From an uncultured Acidimicrobiales bacterium (GTDB lineage Bacteria > Actinomycetota > Acidimicrobiia > Acidimicrobiales > SHLQ01), in NCBI GenBank assembly GCA_937934655.1, contig CALGZB010000070.1:18957-82956 (forward strand): a stretch of 64,000 bases of DNA, given 5' to 3'. A program made the translations under genes and the position numbers. How positions within the stretch are numbered: position 1 is the stretch's first letter; the number at the start of each line of letters is the position of its first letter. This document shows, piece by piece, positions 1-8,928 of the stretch. Under the pieces are notes generated by a model, which saw only the letters and a program-made list of their open reading frames with translations, did not search any database and was not told the origin of the DNA.

Positions 1-530
1 CCCGAACCCTTGCAGGTCGAGCAGGCGGCATCACTAACCAAGTGAACGGCTGTGGTGATTCCGCGAACCGCATCGTCGAAGGAAAGGTGCAGAACCGCTT
101 CGAGATCGGCACCCTTACGGGCTGGTGACGGCTGCTGACCGCGACCGAAGCCAGGCGGTTGGCGTTGGGTCGGGCCGCCACCGCGGCCAAACATTCCGCC
201 GAGAAGGTCGCCAAGGTCGCCGAATCCGCTGGGGTCAAAGTTGAGCCCACCAGAACCGGGTCCTTGACCACCGCCGAACCCTCCACCCATTGGGCCAAGG
301 CTTCGAACCTGGTCGTATTCTTTGCGCTTTTCTTCGTCACCGACGACGTCGTACGCCGCCGAGATTTCCTTGAAGCGTTCTTCAGCCTTCTCGTCGCCCT
401 GGTTCGCGTCGGGGTGATACTTCCGCGACAGCTTTCGGTATTCAGACTTGATGTCTTTGGATGTTGCATCTTTCGGGACGCCAAGAACCTTGTAGTAGTC
501 CTTGTCCATCCATTCGCGTTGTGCGGTCAT
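1..530 (-). CDS. dnaJ: DnaJ co-chaperone, N-terminal part (runs off window edge)
   Basis: Hsp40 co-chaperone that stimulates the ATPase of DnaK and delivers unfolded clients in the cytoplasm. The visible N-terminal part has a J domain (about residues 10-75) with the catalytic HPD at residues 39-41, then a Gly/Phe-rich linker. The window ends at the first zinc-finger repeat, where C-S-T-C-K-G-S-G is visible, so this is a full DnaJ type (zinc-finger class) and only its C-terminal part is missing. The start at 530 is supported by AGGAGG four bases upstream. It is the last visible gene of the dnaK-grpE-dnaJ operon, 65 bp after grpE. The symbol rests on family and operon order; a second DnaJ paralogue (DnaJ2/CbpA type) cannot be excluded. 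Confidence 0.95.
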   Translation of the reverse strand, partial: MTAQREWMDKDYYKVLGVPKDATSKDIKSEYRKLSRKYHPDANQGDEKAEERFKEISAAYDVVGDEEKRKEYDQVRSLGPMGGGFGGGQGPGSGGLNFDPSGFGDLGDLLGGMFGRGGGPTQRQPPGFGRGQQPSPARKGADLEAVLHLSFDDAVRGITTAVHLVSDAACSTCKGS

Positions 531-595
531 GTCACCTCCTCAGGAGACAGGTGGAGAAATAGTACGGCAGGAAATCAATGCTGGTGTGGAACGCG

Positions 596-1234
596 TTAGC
601 CCCGGACCTTGACCATGGCGGCACGCAGGGTACGACCATTGAGGCCGTATCCGGCGCGGAGCACCTCGGTCACGATCTGGCCTTCGTCGCCATCGACAGC
701 CGGTTCGGTCATAACCGCTTCGTGCAGGTTTGGATCAAAAGCCTCCCCGGCAACGCCGAGTCGGGTAAGACCAACCGACACGAGGGTGTCGAGAAGCAGC
801 GTATGAATAGGCACGACATCGGTGGAGCCCTGAGCGAGTGCACCATCGCAAGCATCGAGTACCGGCAGGAGTCTTTCGACGGTGCCAGCAGCGGCGAAGG
901 AGGCGAGCTCCTGTTGCCGCTTTTCGGTTTGTTTGCGAAAGTTCGAGAACTCGGCGGCGACCCGTTGGTACTGGTCGCGTTCGCCGGTGACTCGTTCGAG
1001 GTCGGCGATGAGGGTCTCGACGGTGAGCTCGGGAACCGGCTCGCCATCGAGAATCGCCGCGAGGTCCTCGTCGGTAATCGACTCCGAGCCACCAGCGATA
1101 TCGGCTTCGGGGTGTGCCCCCATCGCTTCATCGCTGGTGATCGGATCAGCCGGAACCGCTGCAGCCTCGGCTGCTGGGTCTTGGGGTGCCTGGTTGGCTG
1201 GGTCGCCAGCCGGCACATCGTCGGTGTTGGACAT
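596..1234 (-). CDS. grpE: GrpE nucleotide exchange factor
   Basis: Nucleotide exchange factor that releases ADP from DnaK. The 212-residue protein has a long acidic, low-complexity N-terminal arm (about residues 1-70), then the coiled-coil dimerisation helix with the family motif region around A-E-F-S-N-F-R-K, and a C-terminal beta domain ending near A-A-M-V-K-V. It starts only 6 bp after the dnaK stop, so the two are cotranscribed and probably translationally coupled. Length and order are typical of actinobacterial dnaK operons. Confidence 0.96.
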   Translation of the reverse strand: MSNTDDVPAGDPANQAPQDPAAEAAAVPADPITSDEAMGAHPEADIAGGSESITDEDLAAILDGEPVPELTVETLIADLERVTGERDQYQRVAAEFSNFRKQTEKRQQELASFAAAGTVERLLPVLDACDGALAQGSTDVVPIHTLLLDTLVSVGLTRLGVAGEAFDPNLHEAVMTEPAVDGDEGQIVTEVLRAGYGLNGRTLRAAMVKVRG

Positions 1235-1240
1235 CGAGGA

Positions 1241-3091
1241 TCAGGCCTCGTCCGATTCGGCATCGTCTTCGTCTTCGACGATTTCGGCGTCGACTACTTC
1301 GTCGTCGTCAGGAGCTTCGGCATCATCGGTTGGTGCCGATGCGGCGGCTTCTTGCGATGCCGCTTCGTACAGCTTGGCGCTGACGGCCTGGACCTTTTCG
1401 GACACCGATTCGGTGTTGGTCTTAATGGCTTCGATGTCTTCGCCGCCAATGGCATTCTTGAGGCCAGCAAGGGCGTCTTCGATACCTGAAGTCTCGTCGG
1501 CGTCGAGCTTGTCGCCCTGGTCCTTGAGAAGTTTCTCGGTGGAGTAGACGAGCGTGTCGGCACCGTTACGCACCTCGGCTTCGTCACGACGCTTCTTGTC
1601 TTCCTCGGCGTGAGCTTCGGCGTCCTTCACCATCTGGTCGATGGAGTCTTTATCCATCGACGACTGACCGGTGATGGTCATCGACTGCTCTTTGTTGGTT
1701 GCCCGGTCCTTGGCCGACACATGCACGATGCCGTTGGCATCGATGTCGAAGGTGACCTCAATCTGGGGCATGCCACGCTGAGCTGGTGGAAGGTCGACCA
1801 GCTGGAATTTGCCGAGGGTCTTGTTGTACTGCGACATCTCGCGTTCGCCCTGGAGCACGTGGATCTCTACCGACGGCTGGTTGTCTTCAGCCGTGGTGAA
1901 GGTCTCGGTGCGTCGGGTGGGGATCGTGGTGTTGCGTTCGATGAGCTTGGTCATGACGCCGCCCTTGGTTTCGATACCAAGCGACAATGGCGTGACATCG
2001 AGAAGGAGGACGTCTTTGACATCTCCCTTGAGTACGCCAGCCTGAACCGATGCGCCGATGGCCACGACTTCGTCGGGGTTCACGGTCTTGTTGGGCTCTT
2101 TGCCGGTCATCTCGAGGACGAGTTCGGTTACCGCAGGCATGCGAGTGGAGCCACCGACGAGGATGACGTGGTCAAGCTCGCCCTTGGTGAGTCCGGCATC
2201 CTTGATGGCCTGCTCGAATGGCGTCTTGCAACGCTTGAGAAGCTCGGAGGTGAGTTCCTCAAACTTTGCGCGAGTGAGGTTGTAGTCAAGGTGAAGCGGA
2301 CCAGCGTCGGTCGCGGTGATGAACGGAAGGTTCACCTGCGTTGCCTGGGTCTGCGACAGCTCGATCTTTGCCTTCTCGGCAGCTTCCTTGAGACGCTGCA
2401 CGGCCATGTTGTCGGCCTTGAGGTCGACACCGTGGTCGCCCTTGAAGGACTCGGCGAGCCAGTCGATGACCGCATCGTCCCAGTCGTCGCCGCCAAGGCT
2501 GGTATCGCCATGGGTGCTCTTTACTTCGAACACGCCGTCGCCGATTTCGAGAACCGAGACGTCGAAGGTTCCGCCACCGAGGTCGAAGACGAGGATCGTC
2601 TGATCGGCGCCGTCGTTCTCGAGGCCGTAAGCCAATGCGGCTGCGGTGGGCTCGTTGATGATGCGCAGTACTTCGAGGCCAGCGACGGTGCCAGCTTCCT
2701 GAGTGGCGGTGCGCTGAGCATCGTCGAAGTAGGCGGGAACGGTGATGACCGCCTGGGTGACGGTGTCGCCCAAGTAAGCCTCGGCGTCACGCTTGAGCTT
2801 CATCAGCGTACGAGCGCTGATCTCTTGGGAGTTGTAGGCCTTGCCATCGATATCGATGGACCAGTTGGTTCCCATGTGGCGCTTGACCGACCGAATGGTG
2901 CGGTCGGGGTTGGTGATGGCTTGACGTTTGGCGACTTCGCCAACGAGAACTTCGCCGTCTTTGGAGAAGGCGACTACCGACGGGGTAGTGCGTGATCCTT
3001 CTGAGTTGGGGATGACGACTGGTTCGCCACCCTGAAGTACCGATACCACCGAGTTGGTGGTTCCAAGGTCGATTCCTACAGCCTTGCTCAT
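1241..3091 (-). CDS. dnaK: DnaK (Hsp70) chaperone
   Basis: ATP-dependent Hsp70 chaperone, 616 residues. The N-terminal nucleotide-binding domain shows [20 protein letters not shown] and the phosphate loop D-L-G-G-G-T-F-D. The substrate-binding domain follows ([13 protein letters not shown]) and then a helical lid. The C-terminal tail is unusually acidic (Asp/Glu-rich). The start is backed by AAGGAG eight bases upstream. It is the first gene of the chaperone operon. The expected regulator HspR is not within the visible part. Confidence 0.98.
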   Translation of the reverse strand: MSKAVGIDLGTTNSVVSVLQGGEPVVIPNSEGSRTTPSVVAFSKDGEVLVGEVAKRQAITNPDRTIRSVKRHMGTNWSIDIDGKAYNSQEISARTLMKLKRDAEAYLGDTVTQAVITVPAYFDDAQRTATQEAGTVAGLEVLRIINEPTAAALAYGLENDGADQTILVFDLGGGTFDVSVLEIGDGVFEVKSTHGDTSLGGDDWDDAVIDWLAESFKGDHGVDLKADNMAVQRLKEAAEKAKIELSQTQATQVNLPFITATDAGPLHLDYNLTRAKFEELTSELLKRCKTPFEQAIKDAGLTKGELDHVILVGGSTRMPAVTELVLEMTGKEPNKTVNPDEVVAIGASVQAGVLKGDVKDVLLLDVTPLSLGIETKGGVMTKLIERNTTIPTRRTETFTTAEDNQPSVEIHVLQGEREMSQYNKTLGKFQLVDLPPAQRGMPQIEVTFDIDANGIVHVSAKDRATNKEQSMTITGQSSMDKDSIDQMVKDAEAHAEEDKKRRDEAEVRNGADTLVYSTEKLLKDQGDKLDADETSGIEDALAGLKNAIGGEDIEAIKTNTESVSEKVQAVSAKLYEAASQEAAASAPTDDAEAPDDDEVVDAEIVEDEDDAESDEA

Positions 3092-3112
3092 AGGTGTTGC
3101 TCCTTCTGCAAT

Positions 3113-3125
3113 CCGCCAAAGGCGG
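3113..3125 (-). promoter_or_regulatory. Small hairpin in dnaK leader
   Basis: Perfect 5-bp inverted repeat CCGCC-AAA-GGCGG just upstream of the dnaK ribosome binding site. It would form a small stem in the 5' UTR. A regulatory role is possible (inference) but not shown. Confidence 0.3.
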
Positions 3126-3224
3126 AGTTTTGAGATTGATATTCGGGGGAAAGAATGGTTTGGGGGTGTTGTTTCTTGATTGTAGCCCAGCTATTCGCTG
3201 AATTTACCGTCATGTGACGACTGT

Positions 3225-3254
3225 TATAAACAAAGTTGAGTCGACCATTGTCAG
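3225..3254 (-). promoter_or_regulatory. Candidate dnaK promoter
   Basis: Reading the minus strand, CTGACA and TTTATA are separated by 18 bp, a plausible housekeeping-type promoter about 130 bp upstream of dnaK. A single ACTCAAC, resembling one half of an HspR (HAIR) site, lies in the spacer, but no second half-site is convincing. A better -10 (TACAAT) lies closer to the gene but has no good -35. Confidence 0.35.
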
Positions 3255-3366
3255 GTTTAACCACAATAGTATTGGTAGTATTCCTTCTTCCCATTCGAAC
3301 TGCAAAGAAATCTCTGGCCGCTCGGGAACGCTAGGAATTGTCACCACGATCTGAAACACTCCTTTC

Positions 3367-4395
3367 ATGGATCCAACATTCGACGCTGAAGCCAAAGAAG
3401 AGGCGCTGCGCGAAGAATCAGAATCGTGGGACACCACCGCACCCGTCGAAGCCCGAGACGGCGACATCCCAACCGTCGATGTCGGGCCGTACTTCGAGTC
3501 GGGCACCGCTACCGACCTACAGGCCGCCGCAGATGCGCTGCGGCATGCATCAGAAACCGTTGGCTTTCATCAGCTGGTCGGCCACGGCGTTTCCCAAGCC
3601 GCCATCGACGCGATCTTTCACCAAACCCGCCGATTTCATGCGCTGCCGCTCGCGCTGAAATCAACCATTCGCATGGACCGCGACGACTGGCCGCTCAAGG
3701 GCTGCGGCTACCTCCCGGTCGGCGAGCGCAAGCTCCCTCGCCGCGAAAAAGGGAACGCCAACGAAGCCTTCATCGTCAAAGCCGACCGCGACATCGAGTC
3801 CGAGCACAACCAGTGGCTCGCCGATGATGACCTCCCCGGCTTTCGTGCCGGAGTCGAAGAGTTTGGCACCATCATCACCGCCCTAGCGCTGCGAATCCTG
3901 CCCATCTACGCCGCTGCGCTCGACCTGCCCGCCGACTTCTTCGAAGCTGGCTTCCGCCATCCGTTCTCCCGGCTCCGCCTCTCGCATTATCCGCCGGCCG
4001 AACCTCGAACCGGCGACGATGCGTACGGCATCGCCCCGCACGTTGACACGACGTTCTTTACGTTGCTCCTCCAAGACGGCCCTGGTCTCACCATCTATAG
4101 CCACGAGCGCGATCGTTGGGTGTCGGTTCCGGTTGTCGACGGTGCGTTCGTTGTGAACTCCGGCGAATTGCTCCGGCAGTGGAGCAATGACCGCTTCCTC
4201 AGCACTCGCCACTATGCCCATAACACCAGTGCCCATAACACCAGTGCTCGCGACCGCTATTCAATCCCGTTCTTCTTCAACGCAACGTCGGACTACCCCA
4301 TGGAATGTCTGCCCACCTGCCACGGCCCTGACAACCCGGCGAAATACCCAACGATCAGCTACAACCAAAGCCAAGGCGTCATTCAGGGCGAATAG
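3367..4395 (+). CDS. 2-oxoglutarate/Fe(II) oxygenase, isopenicillin-N-synthase-like
   Basis: Soluble non-heme iron oxygenase of the isopenicillin N synthase/2OG dioxygenase family, 342 residues. The N-terminal DIOX_N region starts near D-I-P-T-V-D-V. The iron ligands are visible as H225-V-D227 and H282, and the 2-oxoglutarate anchor as R297-Y-S299. The substrate is unknown. A perfect 15-bp tandem duplication (4216-4245) gives A-H-N-T-S twice just after H282, close to the active site. No clear Shine-Dalgarno sequence precedes the ATG, so the start is only moderately sure. It converges on the GtrII-like gene, with 15 bp between the stops. Confidence 0.85.
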   Translation: MDPTFDAEAKEEALREESESWDTTAPVEARDGDIPTVDVGPYFESGTATDLQAAADALRHASETVGFHQLVGHGVSQAAIDAIFHQTRRFHALPLALKSTIRMDRDDWPLKGCGYLPVGERKLPRREKGNANEAFIVKADRDIESEHNQWLADDDLPGFRAGVEEFGTIITALALRILPIYAAALDLPADFFEAGFRHPFSRLRLSHYPPAEPRTGDDAYGIAPHVDTTFFTLLLQDGPGLTIYSHERDRWVSVPVVDGAFVVNSGELLRQWSNDRFLSTRHYAHNTSAHNTSARDRYSIPFFFNATSDYPMECLPTCHGPDNPAKYPTISYNQSQGVIQGE

Positions 4396-4410
4396 CCGAC
4401 CATCTGGTTC

Positions 4411-5892
4411 TCAGAAACAGATCAGGATGATGTTTCGTTTGTTCATCACCAATGGCATCCGACGCTCATTCACGACGGTTTCCTCTTGGCAGCGATGCTT
4501 GAGATCCCGGTAACCGGGAGCGCGTACGTTGCTGAGTGAAGTCTCGTAACGCAGGTACCAGTAGCTCGACCAATCAGCCCAAAACAGGCTTCGCACCGCG
4601 CCAATGGTGTGACGGTGATAATCACGCTGCTGCTGCACTTCGCTCCACCCGATAACCACCGGCTTCTCAGGGTCCTGCATCGACAACACTCGTTGCTCGA
4701 TATGGGCGGCGGCGAGTTTGTCGGTCTGACGAAGACCGTCGAGACCCTCGTTTTGTTTCAGCGTGCTGTAGCCAAACTGCAGCACCAGCAGGGCAACGAC
4801 GGCCACCACGCCCATGTTGATCTTGTCCCAGCGTTCGTCGCCCGCCGTCTTCTCCCACAACGCAGCGATCGCAAAGGAAAACAATAGGGGGATGAACCAG
4901 AACGACCGCAACGGTTGATCATCGAAGCTGACCGGGATGGTGAGTAACTGCAGCATGCACAGACTGAAGGTGATTCCAAAGAAACCGAGCGCCACCTTCT
5001 CGTATCTATTAGTGCGGTTTGAGGCGATCAGATAGACGAGCGAACCAACAGACAAGACCACCACAAGTGTTTGTTGACGGCCAGGAATGAATCGGAAGTC
5101 GTTCACGAGGCGTTCAAAATTGGAGAATCGATCGCCAAATACGTCGATCATCTCGGAGGGTTCCCGAGACGAGAAGTGCCCTCGTGGCTCGACCCAAATG
5201 GCCACCAACTTGCCCAACGCCGTGTAGATCGCGAACCCGACTCCGAGGCCGCCGCCGGTTGCCAGAACAGCTTTGGCAAAGCCGACCCAAGACGTTGCGA
5301 ACCGCGCCTGGTGGTAAACGAGAAGCGCCACTGCCAAGAACAAGATGTAGAGACCGCTCTGGTACGAACCGGCGACGATGGTCGTAGCTATCGCCGAGGA
5401 ACCAAACAGAAACCCGAGCCGCGGCGCCCCCTTGTTTACCCACAACAAGGCTGCGCATACGAAAAACACAATGGCCAAACTGAACTGGATCAGCGTGAAG
5501 TGCAGAAGGATATAGAGAACCGGGTACAGCGAGAAATAGGCAACGAGGAGATAGCTACGAGCGGCCTGGTGAATATTGAGCAGGCGCATCGCGCTGAAAC
5601 CGAAGACCACCATTCCTGCAACGGCAAAGAAGTAGCCGTACGACAAGGTCTGTTCACTTGTGTCGGCCACAAACCCGAGCACCAGGTTGAACAGATAGAT
5701 GATGTAGCGGTTCCATCCGAGGAAGACATCGGCGATGTACTTCGGCGTGCCCTCGTTGGCGAGAACAAGCGGCGCATCATCGATGGAGAAGTGGCGATAT
5801 GTCGGAAAGCGGATGATGACGAGCAACAGCCACAGAACTGCCATCCGCACAAGACTCTGCCGATGAGCAGGGTCTTTGAGACTACTTCTCAA
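4411..5892 (-). CDS. GtrII-like polytopic membrane glycosyltransferase
   Basis: Integral membrane protein of 493 residues with about ten hydrophobic segments and a soluble C-terminal tail. It resembles the GtrII family (serotype-conversion glucosyltransferases that use undecaprenyl-phosphate sugars): an acidic S-I-D-D pair (D38, D39) in the first periplasmic loop and the family-like S-Y-Q-S motif (176-179). It would add a sugar to a surface glycan outside the membrane (inference). Its start overlaps the end of the upstream methyltransferase by 11 nt, so the two are translationally coupled. Confidence 0.7.
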   Translation of the reverse strand: MRSSLKDPAHRQSLVRMAVLWLLLVIIRFPTYRHFSIDDAPLVLANEGTPKYIADVFLGWNRYIIYLFNLVLGFVADTSEQTLSYGYFFAVAGMVVFGFSAMRLLNIHQAARSYLLVAYFSLYPVLYILLHFTLIQFSLAIVFFVCAALLWVNKGAPRLGFLFGSSAIATTIVAGSYQSGLYILFLAVALLVYHQARFATSWVGFAKAVLATGGGLGVGFAIYTALGKLVAIWVEPRGHFSSREPSEMIDVFGDRFSNFERLVNDFRFIPGRQQTLVVVLSVGSLVYLIASNRTNRYEKVALGFFGITFSLCMLQLLTIPVSFDDQPLRSFWFIPLLFSFAIAALWEKTAGDERWDKINMGVVAVVALLVLQFGYSTLKQNEGLDGLRQTDKLAAAHIEQRVLSMQDPEKPVVIGWSEVQQQRDYHRHTIGAVRSLFWADWSSYWYLRYETSLSNVRAPGYRDLKHRCQEETVVNERRMPLVMNKRNIILICF

Positions 5893-6619
5893 CGTACACA
5901 GCGTATTGCGCCCCGAGTGGCACCCGCTTTAGTAGCCGATCGGCGACCTTCAAGATCTTGTTGATGGGCGGGATCGCCAAGATGAACTCGATCCGTGGGG
6001 TTCGGCCGAACGAGGACGAAACCATCCGCTCGAGTTCTTTCGGTTTCAACAGAACTGCGTGTTCGTCCAAGATGCAGTCGTTGACGACCTTGAGCGTGAG
6101 CGGGTTATAGGGGTTGTGTTCGAAGACGGCGAAAATGCCACCGGGTTTCAAAACCCGCTTGGCCTGATCGATGAACCGCTGCCACTCGTCGGGGTCAACG
6201 TGGTGCATCACACACACGGTAAAGACCACGTCGAATTGTTCGTCGGGAAACGGGAGCGTCTGGCCCTCATAGAGCACATATTCAACGTCGGGGTGATTCT
6301 TGCGCGCCGCCTCGATGGACATTTCCGAGACATCGATGCCGACAATAGAACCGAAGTCGTTTTCGAACAGTCCTTCGAAGATTCCGATACCGCAGCCGAG
6401 ATCAAGAACATCGAGTTCGTTCGTTGGCCCGAGAGTTTCGGTGAGGTAGTCCCGGAAGTACTCGGCCTTGCTACGGGTGAAGAAATCGGCCTTCAAGCCG
6501 CTGAAGGCAACAGAGCTATCGACGTCGGCGGTGTAGTTCGCGCTGCGGTCGTCGAAGACTTGCTTGAGTGACTTCGCAAGAGGTTTCTTCGTCATTTTGC
6601 TCCGCCGGGCTGTAGTCAT
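5882..6619 (-). CDS. Class I SAM-dependent methyltransferase
   Basis: Rossmann-fold methyltransferase of 245 residues (Methyltransf_11 type). Motif I V-L-D-L-G-C-G-I-G is at about residues 71-79, with an acidic residue after the next strand (V-G-I-D-V-S) and a post-motif R-V-L-K-P-G-G. The substrate is unknown. Because it is coupled to a GtrII-like transferase, glycan or lipid-linked-sugar methylation is a reasonable guess. It is the first gene of a two-gene minus-strand unit. Confidence 0.85.
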   Translation of the reverse strand: MTTARRSKMTKKPLAKSLKQVFDDRSANYTADVDSSVAFSGLKADFFTRSKAEYFRDYLTETLGPTNELDVLDLGCGIGIFEGLFENDFGSIVGIDVSEMSIEAARKNHPDVEYVLYEGQTLPFPDEQFDVVFTVCVMHHVDPDEWQRFIDQAKRVLKPGGIFAVFEHNPYNPLTLKVVNDCILDEHAVLLKPKELERMVSSSFGRTPRIEFILAIPPINKILKVADRLLKRVPLGAQYAVYVEK

Positions 6620-6709
6620 CGGGACGGATAACTGAAATTCGACTCTATCAGCGGGGCTAGCCGGTTACATCTCTACCTGCACATACACCAGATCGGGCTA
6701 CGCTTTGCC

Positions 6710-7894
6710 GTGCCTGTGAACCCGAGCGGATTCGACGCCGACGTGATCGTGGTCGGTCTTGGAGCAATGGGTGCAGCTGTCACGTACCAAGCACAATCGA
6801 TGGGGCTCGAGGTCCTCGGCATCGACCGCCACGAGCCGCCGCACGAGTTTGGGTCGTCGCACGCCGAAACGCGAATCTCTCGCCTCGCCGTCGGTGAAGG
6901 TCCGCAATACATCCCCTTTGTCGCGCGTGCGCACGAGCTCTGGCACACGATTGGCGACGCTGTCGGTGAGACCCTGTTTCACCAGAGCGGCGGATACGTC
7001 ATCACCAATACCGACGGCGGCAACGACGATCGCTGGCACGACTTTGTTACCGCAACCGACAACGTGGCTCAGCTTGCAGGGATCCCGTACACAACTCTCA
7101 CCGCAGCCGAGGTTCGGGCGGCTCACCCAAATCTCAAACTCACCAACGACATGCGAGCCGGCCATGAGCCCACCGGCGGCGTCATCATGTGCGAGCGCGC
7201 TGTCGAAGCGCAGCTCAGGTTGGCCCGACAAAACGGCGCCCGCATTCGTGTCAACGAAACGGTCGCCGCGGTTACCCCCGATGACCAGGGCGTTGTGGTC
7301 GAAACCGATCAGGGGTCATACCGGGCTCGCGATGTGGTCCTCGCGACGGGAGCTTGGATGCACGATCTGGCCAGCGCTCATCACAGCAACCAACTCAGCA
7401 TCACGCGACAGGCGGTGTTCTGGTTCGAAGCCGAAGACCTCGATGCGTTCCGTGTCGACCGAATGCCCTTTGTGATCTGGACCGGAGACACCATCGACGA
7501 CTACGTCGGGTTGTTTCCGGTGCCCCCGGGCGCAACCAATGGCGTAAAGATCCTTGGTGAACAATTCAGCGAAACCACCTCGCCGAGCGAGGTAAACCGG
7601 ACGATCTCCGACGCCGAAGTCGCCGAGTTCTACGAGACCCACGTGGCTCCGCAGATTGATGGCGTTACATCTCGCTGTATCAAGCGGGCGGTCTGCCTCT
7701 ATACCAATACGCTCGATGATCACTTCCTCATCGAACCCGACCCACGATCCAACCGCATCACCGTCATGTCGCCGTGCAGCGGGCACGGGTTCAAGCACTC
7801 CCCCGCTTTAGGCGAGGCCGTGGCACAACGAATCGCCACCGGCGCAAGCGATCTCGACCTCTCACCTTTCGGGTGGGGCGACACACCAGCTTGA
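6710..7894 (+). CDS. Monomeric sarcosine oxidase / N-methyltryptophan oxidase-like flavoprotein
   Basis: FAD-dependent amine oxidase of the MSOX/MTOX/PIPOX family, 394 residues, GTG start. The dinucleotide-binding motif G-L-G-A-M-G lies at 16-21. Cys329 in A-V-C-L-Y-T corresponds to the Cys that carries covalent FAD in MSOX (Cys315), and S-G-H-G-F-K near the C-terminus is the family's second flavin-contact motif. It should oxidise an N-methylated or secondary amino acid, giving H2O2 and, for N-methyl substrates, formaldehyde; the exact substrate cannot be read from sequence. A TACGCT box 5 nt upstream suggests a leaderless or near-leaderless message. A formaldehyde product would fit with the formate-oxidation genes elsewhere in the window (inference). 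Confidence 0.85.
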   Translation: MPVNPSGFDADVIVVGLGAMGAAVTYQAQSMGLEVLGIDRHEPPHEFGSSHAETRISRLAVGEGPQYIPFVARAHELWHTIGDAVGETLFHQSGGYVITNTDGGNDDRWHDFVTATDNVAQLAGIPYTTLTAAEVRAAHPNLKLTNDMRAGHEPTGGVIMCERAVEAQLRLARQNGARIRVNETVAAVTPDDQGVVVETDQGSYRARDVVLATGAWMHDLASAHHSNQLSITRQAVFWFEAEDLDAFRVDRMPFVIWTGDTIDDYVGLFPVPPGATNGVKILGEQFSETTSPSEVNRTISDAEVAEFYETHVAPQIDGVTSRCIKRAVCLYTNTLDDHFLIEPDPRSNRITVMSPCSGHGFKHSPALGEAVAQRIATGASDLDLSPFGWGDTPA

Positions 7895-7900
7895 GACAAA

Positions 7901-7931
7901 CGCCGGAGGCGTGGAGCCGGAGGCGCAACAA
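7901..7931 (+). repeat. Interspersed GC-rich repeat, short form
   Basis: Two GCCGGAGGCG units close together, directly behind the sarcosine-oxidase-like stop codon. The 30-bp stretch 7902-7931 matches the reverse complement of 53302-53331 at 27 of 30 positions, so this is a shorter relative of the 78-bp repeats found behind the homocysteine methyltransferase. Confidence 0.7.
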
Positions 7932-7947
7932 TAAGGAAGAATAAGGA

Positions 7948-8820
7948 ATGCCCAACTTCAAACAGGTTGATGTGTTCACCGACGTTGCGTACCTGGGCAA
8001 CCCGGTTGCCGTGGTGCTCGATGGGTCAGGTATCGACGACGAGGCGCTTCAACGGTTCGCTCACTGGACCAACCTGAGCGAGACCACGTTCCTGCTCCCT
8101 CCAACCGATCCGGCTGCCGATTACCGAGTCCGGATTTTCACCACCGATACCGAGCTGCCGTTTGCCGGCCACCCAACCATCGGCACATGCCATGCATGGC
8201 TCGAAGCCGGTGGGCAGCCGAAGACCCCAGGCGTTGTGATCCAGGAGTGTCCGGCCGGTCTCATTACCCTTCGCCAAAGCGCCCTTCGCAAAAACAGTGT
8301 CGGCCGCCTGGCGTTTGCCGCACCGCCGCTGACCCGCGGCGGGCCAGTCGACGAAGCAGACCTCGAAATGACGTGTCGAGTTCTTGGGATCGACCGAAGC
8401 GAAATCATCGACGCGCAATGGGCCGACAATGGCCCCGGATGGCTAGCGGTAATGCTCGCTGACGCCGACGCGGTCTTGGCTCTTGAGCCCGACTTCGGCG
8501 CGGCCGAAAGCTACGACATCGGGGTAGTTGGCGGTGCTCCGCTGGGTGTTGTTGGCGCGGCGCCAGGCGGTAGCGCCGATGTGGAGGTACGGGCGTTCTT
8601 TCGGTCGAGCGGCCAAGCGGCCGAAGACCCGGTAACTGGAAGCCTCAACGCAGCACTCGCCCAATGGTTGTTGGGCAACGGAACGCTCACCGCCCCCTAC
8701 ATCGCCTCGCAAGGTACCGCTCTCGGCAGAGCCGGACGCGTCTACATCGACCAAGCGGACGGAGAGATCTGGGTAGGCGGCGATGCCGTCACCTGCATCA
8801 ACGGCACCGTCGACCTCTAA
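7948..8820 (+). CDS. PhzF-family isomerase/epimerase-like protein
   Basis: 290-residue protein of the PhzF / diaminopimelate-epimerase fold. It shows the N-terminal strand (Q-V-D-V-F), the catalytic Glu45 in L-S-E-T-T-F, L-P-F-A-G-H-P, and the second-domain signature A-E-D-P-V-T-G-S. PhzF itself isomerises DHHA in phenazine synthesis, but most family members act on unknown substrates and no other phenazine gene is present here. AAGGA lies just upstream of the ATG. It probably shares a transcript with the amine oxidase 53 bp upstream, with a repeat in between. Confidence 0.88.
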   Translation: MPNFKQVDVFTDVAYLGNPVAVVLDGSGIDDEALQRFAHWTNLSETTFLLPPTDPAADYRVRIFTTDTELPFAGHPTIGTCHAWLEAGGQPKTPGVVIQECPAGLITLRQSALRKNSVGRLAFAAPPLTRGGPVDEADLEMTCRVLGIDRSEIIDAQWADNGPGWLAVMLADADAVLALEPDFGAAESYDIGVVGGAPLGVVGAAPGGSADVEVRAFFRSSGQAAEDPVTGSLNAALAQWLLGNGTLTAPYIASQGTALGRAGRVYIDQADGEIWVGGDAVTCINGTVDL

Positions 8821-8842
8821 CCAAACACCCAGCCCATCCCGG

Positions 8843-8877
8843 TGCCTGGCACCGAAACGGGGTTTTGGTGCCAGGTG
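8843..8877. terminator. Strong hairpin between convergent genes
   Basis: A 14-bp stem (8845-8858 with 8862-8875, one G-U pair) closes a 3-nt loop and carries a TTTT run in the 3' arm. Its left part includes the palindrome GGTGCC-T-GGCACC. It lies between the convergent PhzF-like gene and gpmI, so it may stop transcription from both sides. A U-tract after the stem is lacking. Confidence 0.55.
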
Positions 8878-8882
8878 GACGC

Positions 8883-8905
8883 GTCCGCGGGCGCCTCCGG
8901 CGGAC
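8883..8905. terminator. Second hairpin between convergent genes
   Basis: GTCCGC (8883-8888) and GCGGAC (8900-8905) form a 6-bp inverted repeat around CGCCTCC, next to the larger hairpin and just before the gpmI stop. It also contains the GCCTCCGGC core of the interspersed repeat. Confidence 0.35.
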
Positions 8906-8928
8906 CAGGTCGCCCGCCTATTGCAGGG

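Noticed and set aside
1610..2995. 461-codon open frame antisense to dnaK
   Set aside because: It is the complement of a strongly conserved gene; high-GC codon bias keeps the opposite frame open. No recognisable domain.
3225..3254. HspR (HAIR) operator upstream of dnaK
   Set aside because: Only one half-site (ACTCAAC on the minus strand) resembles the consensus; the partner half-site is not there.
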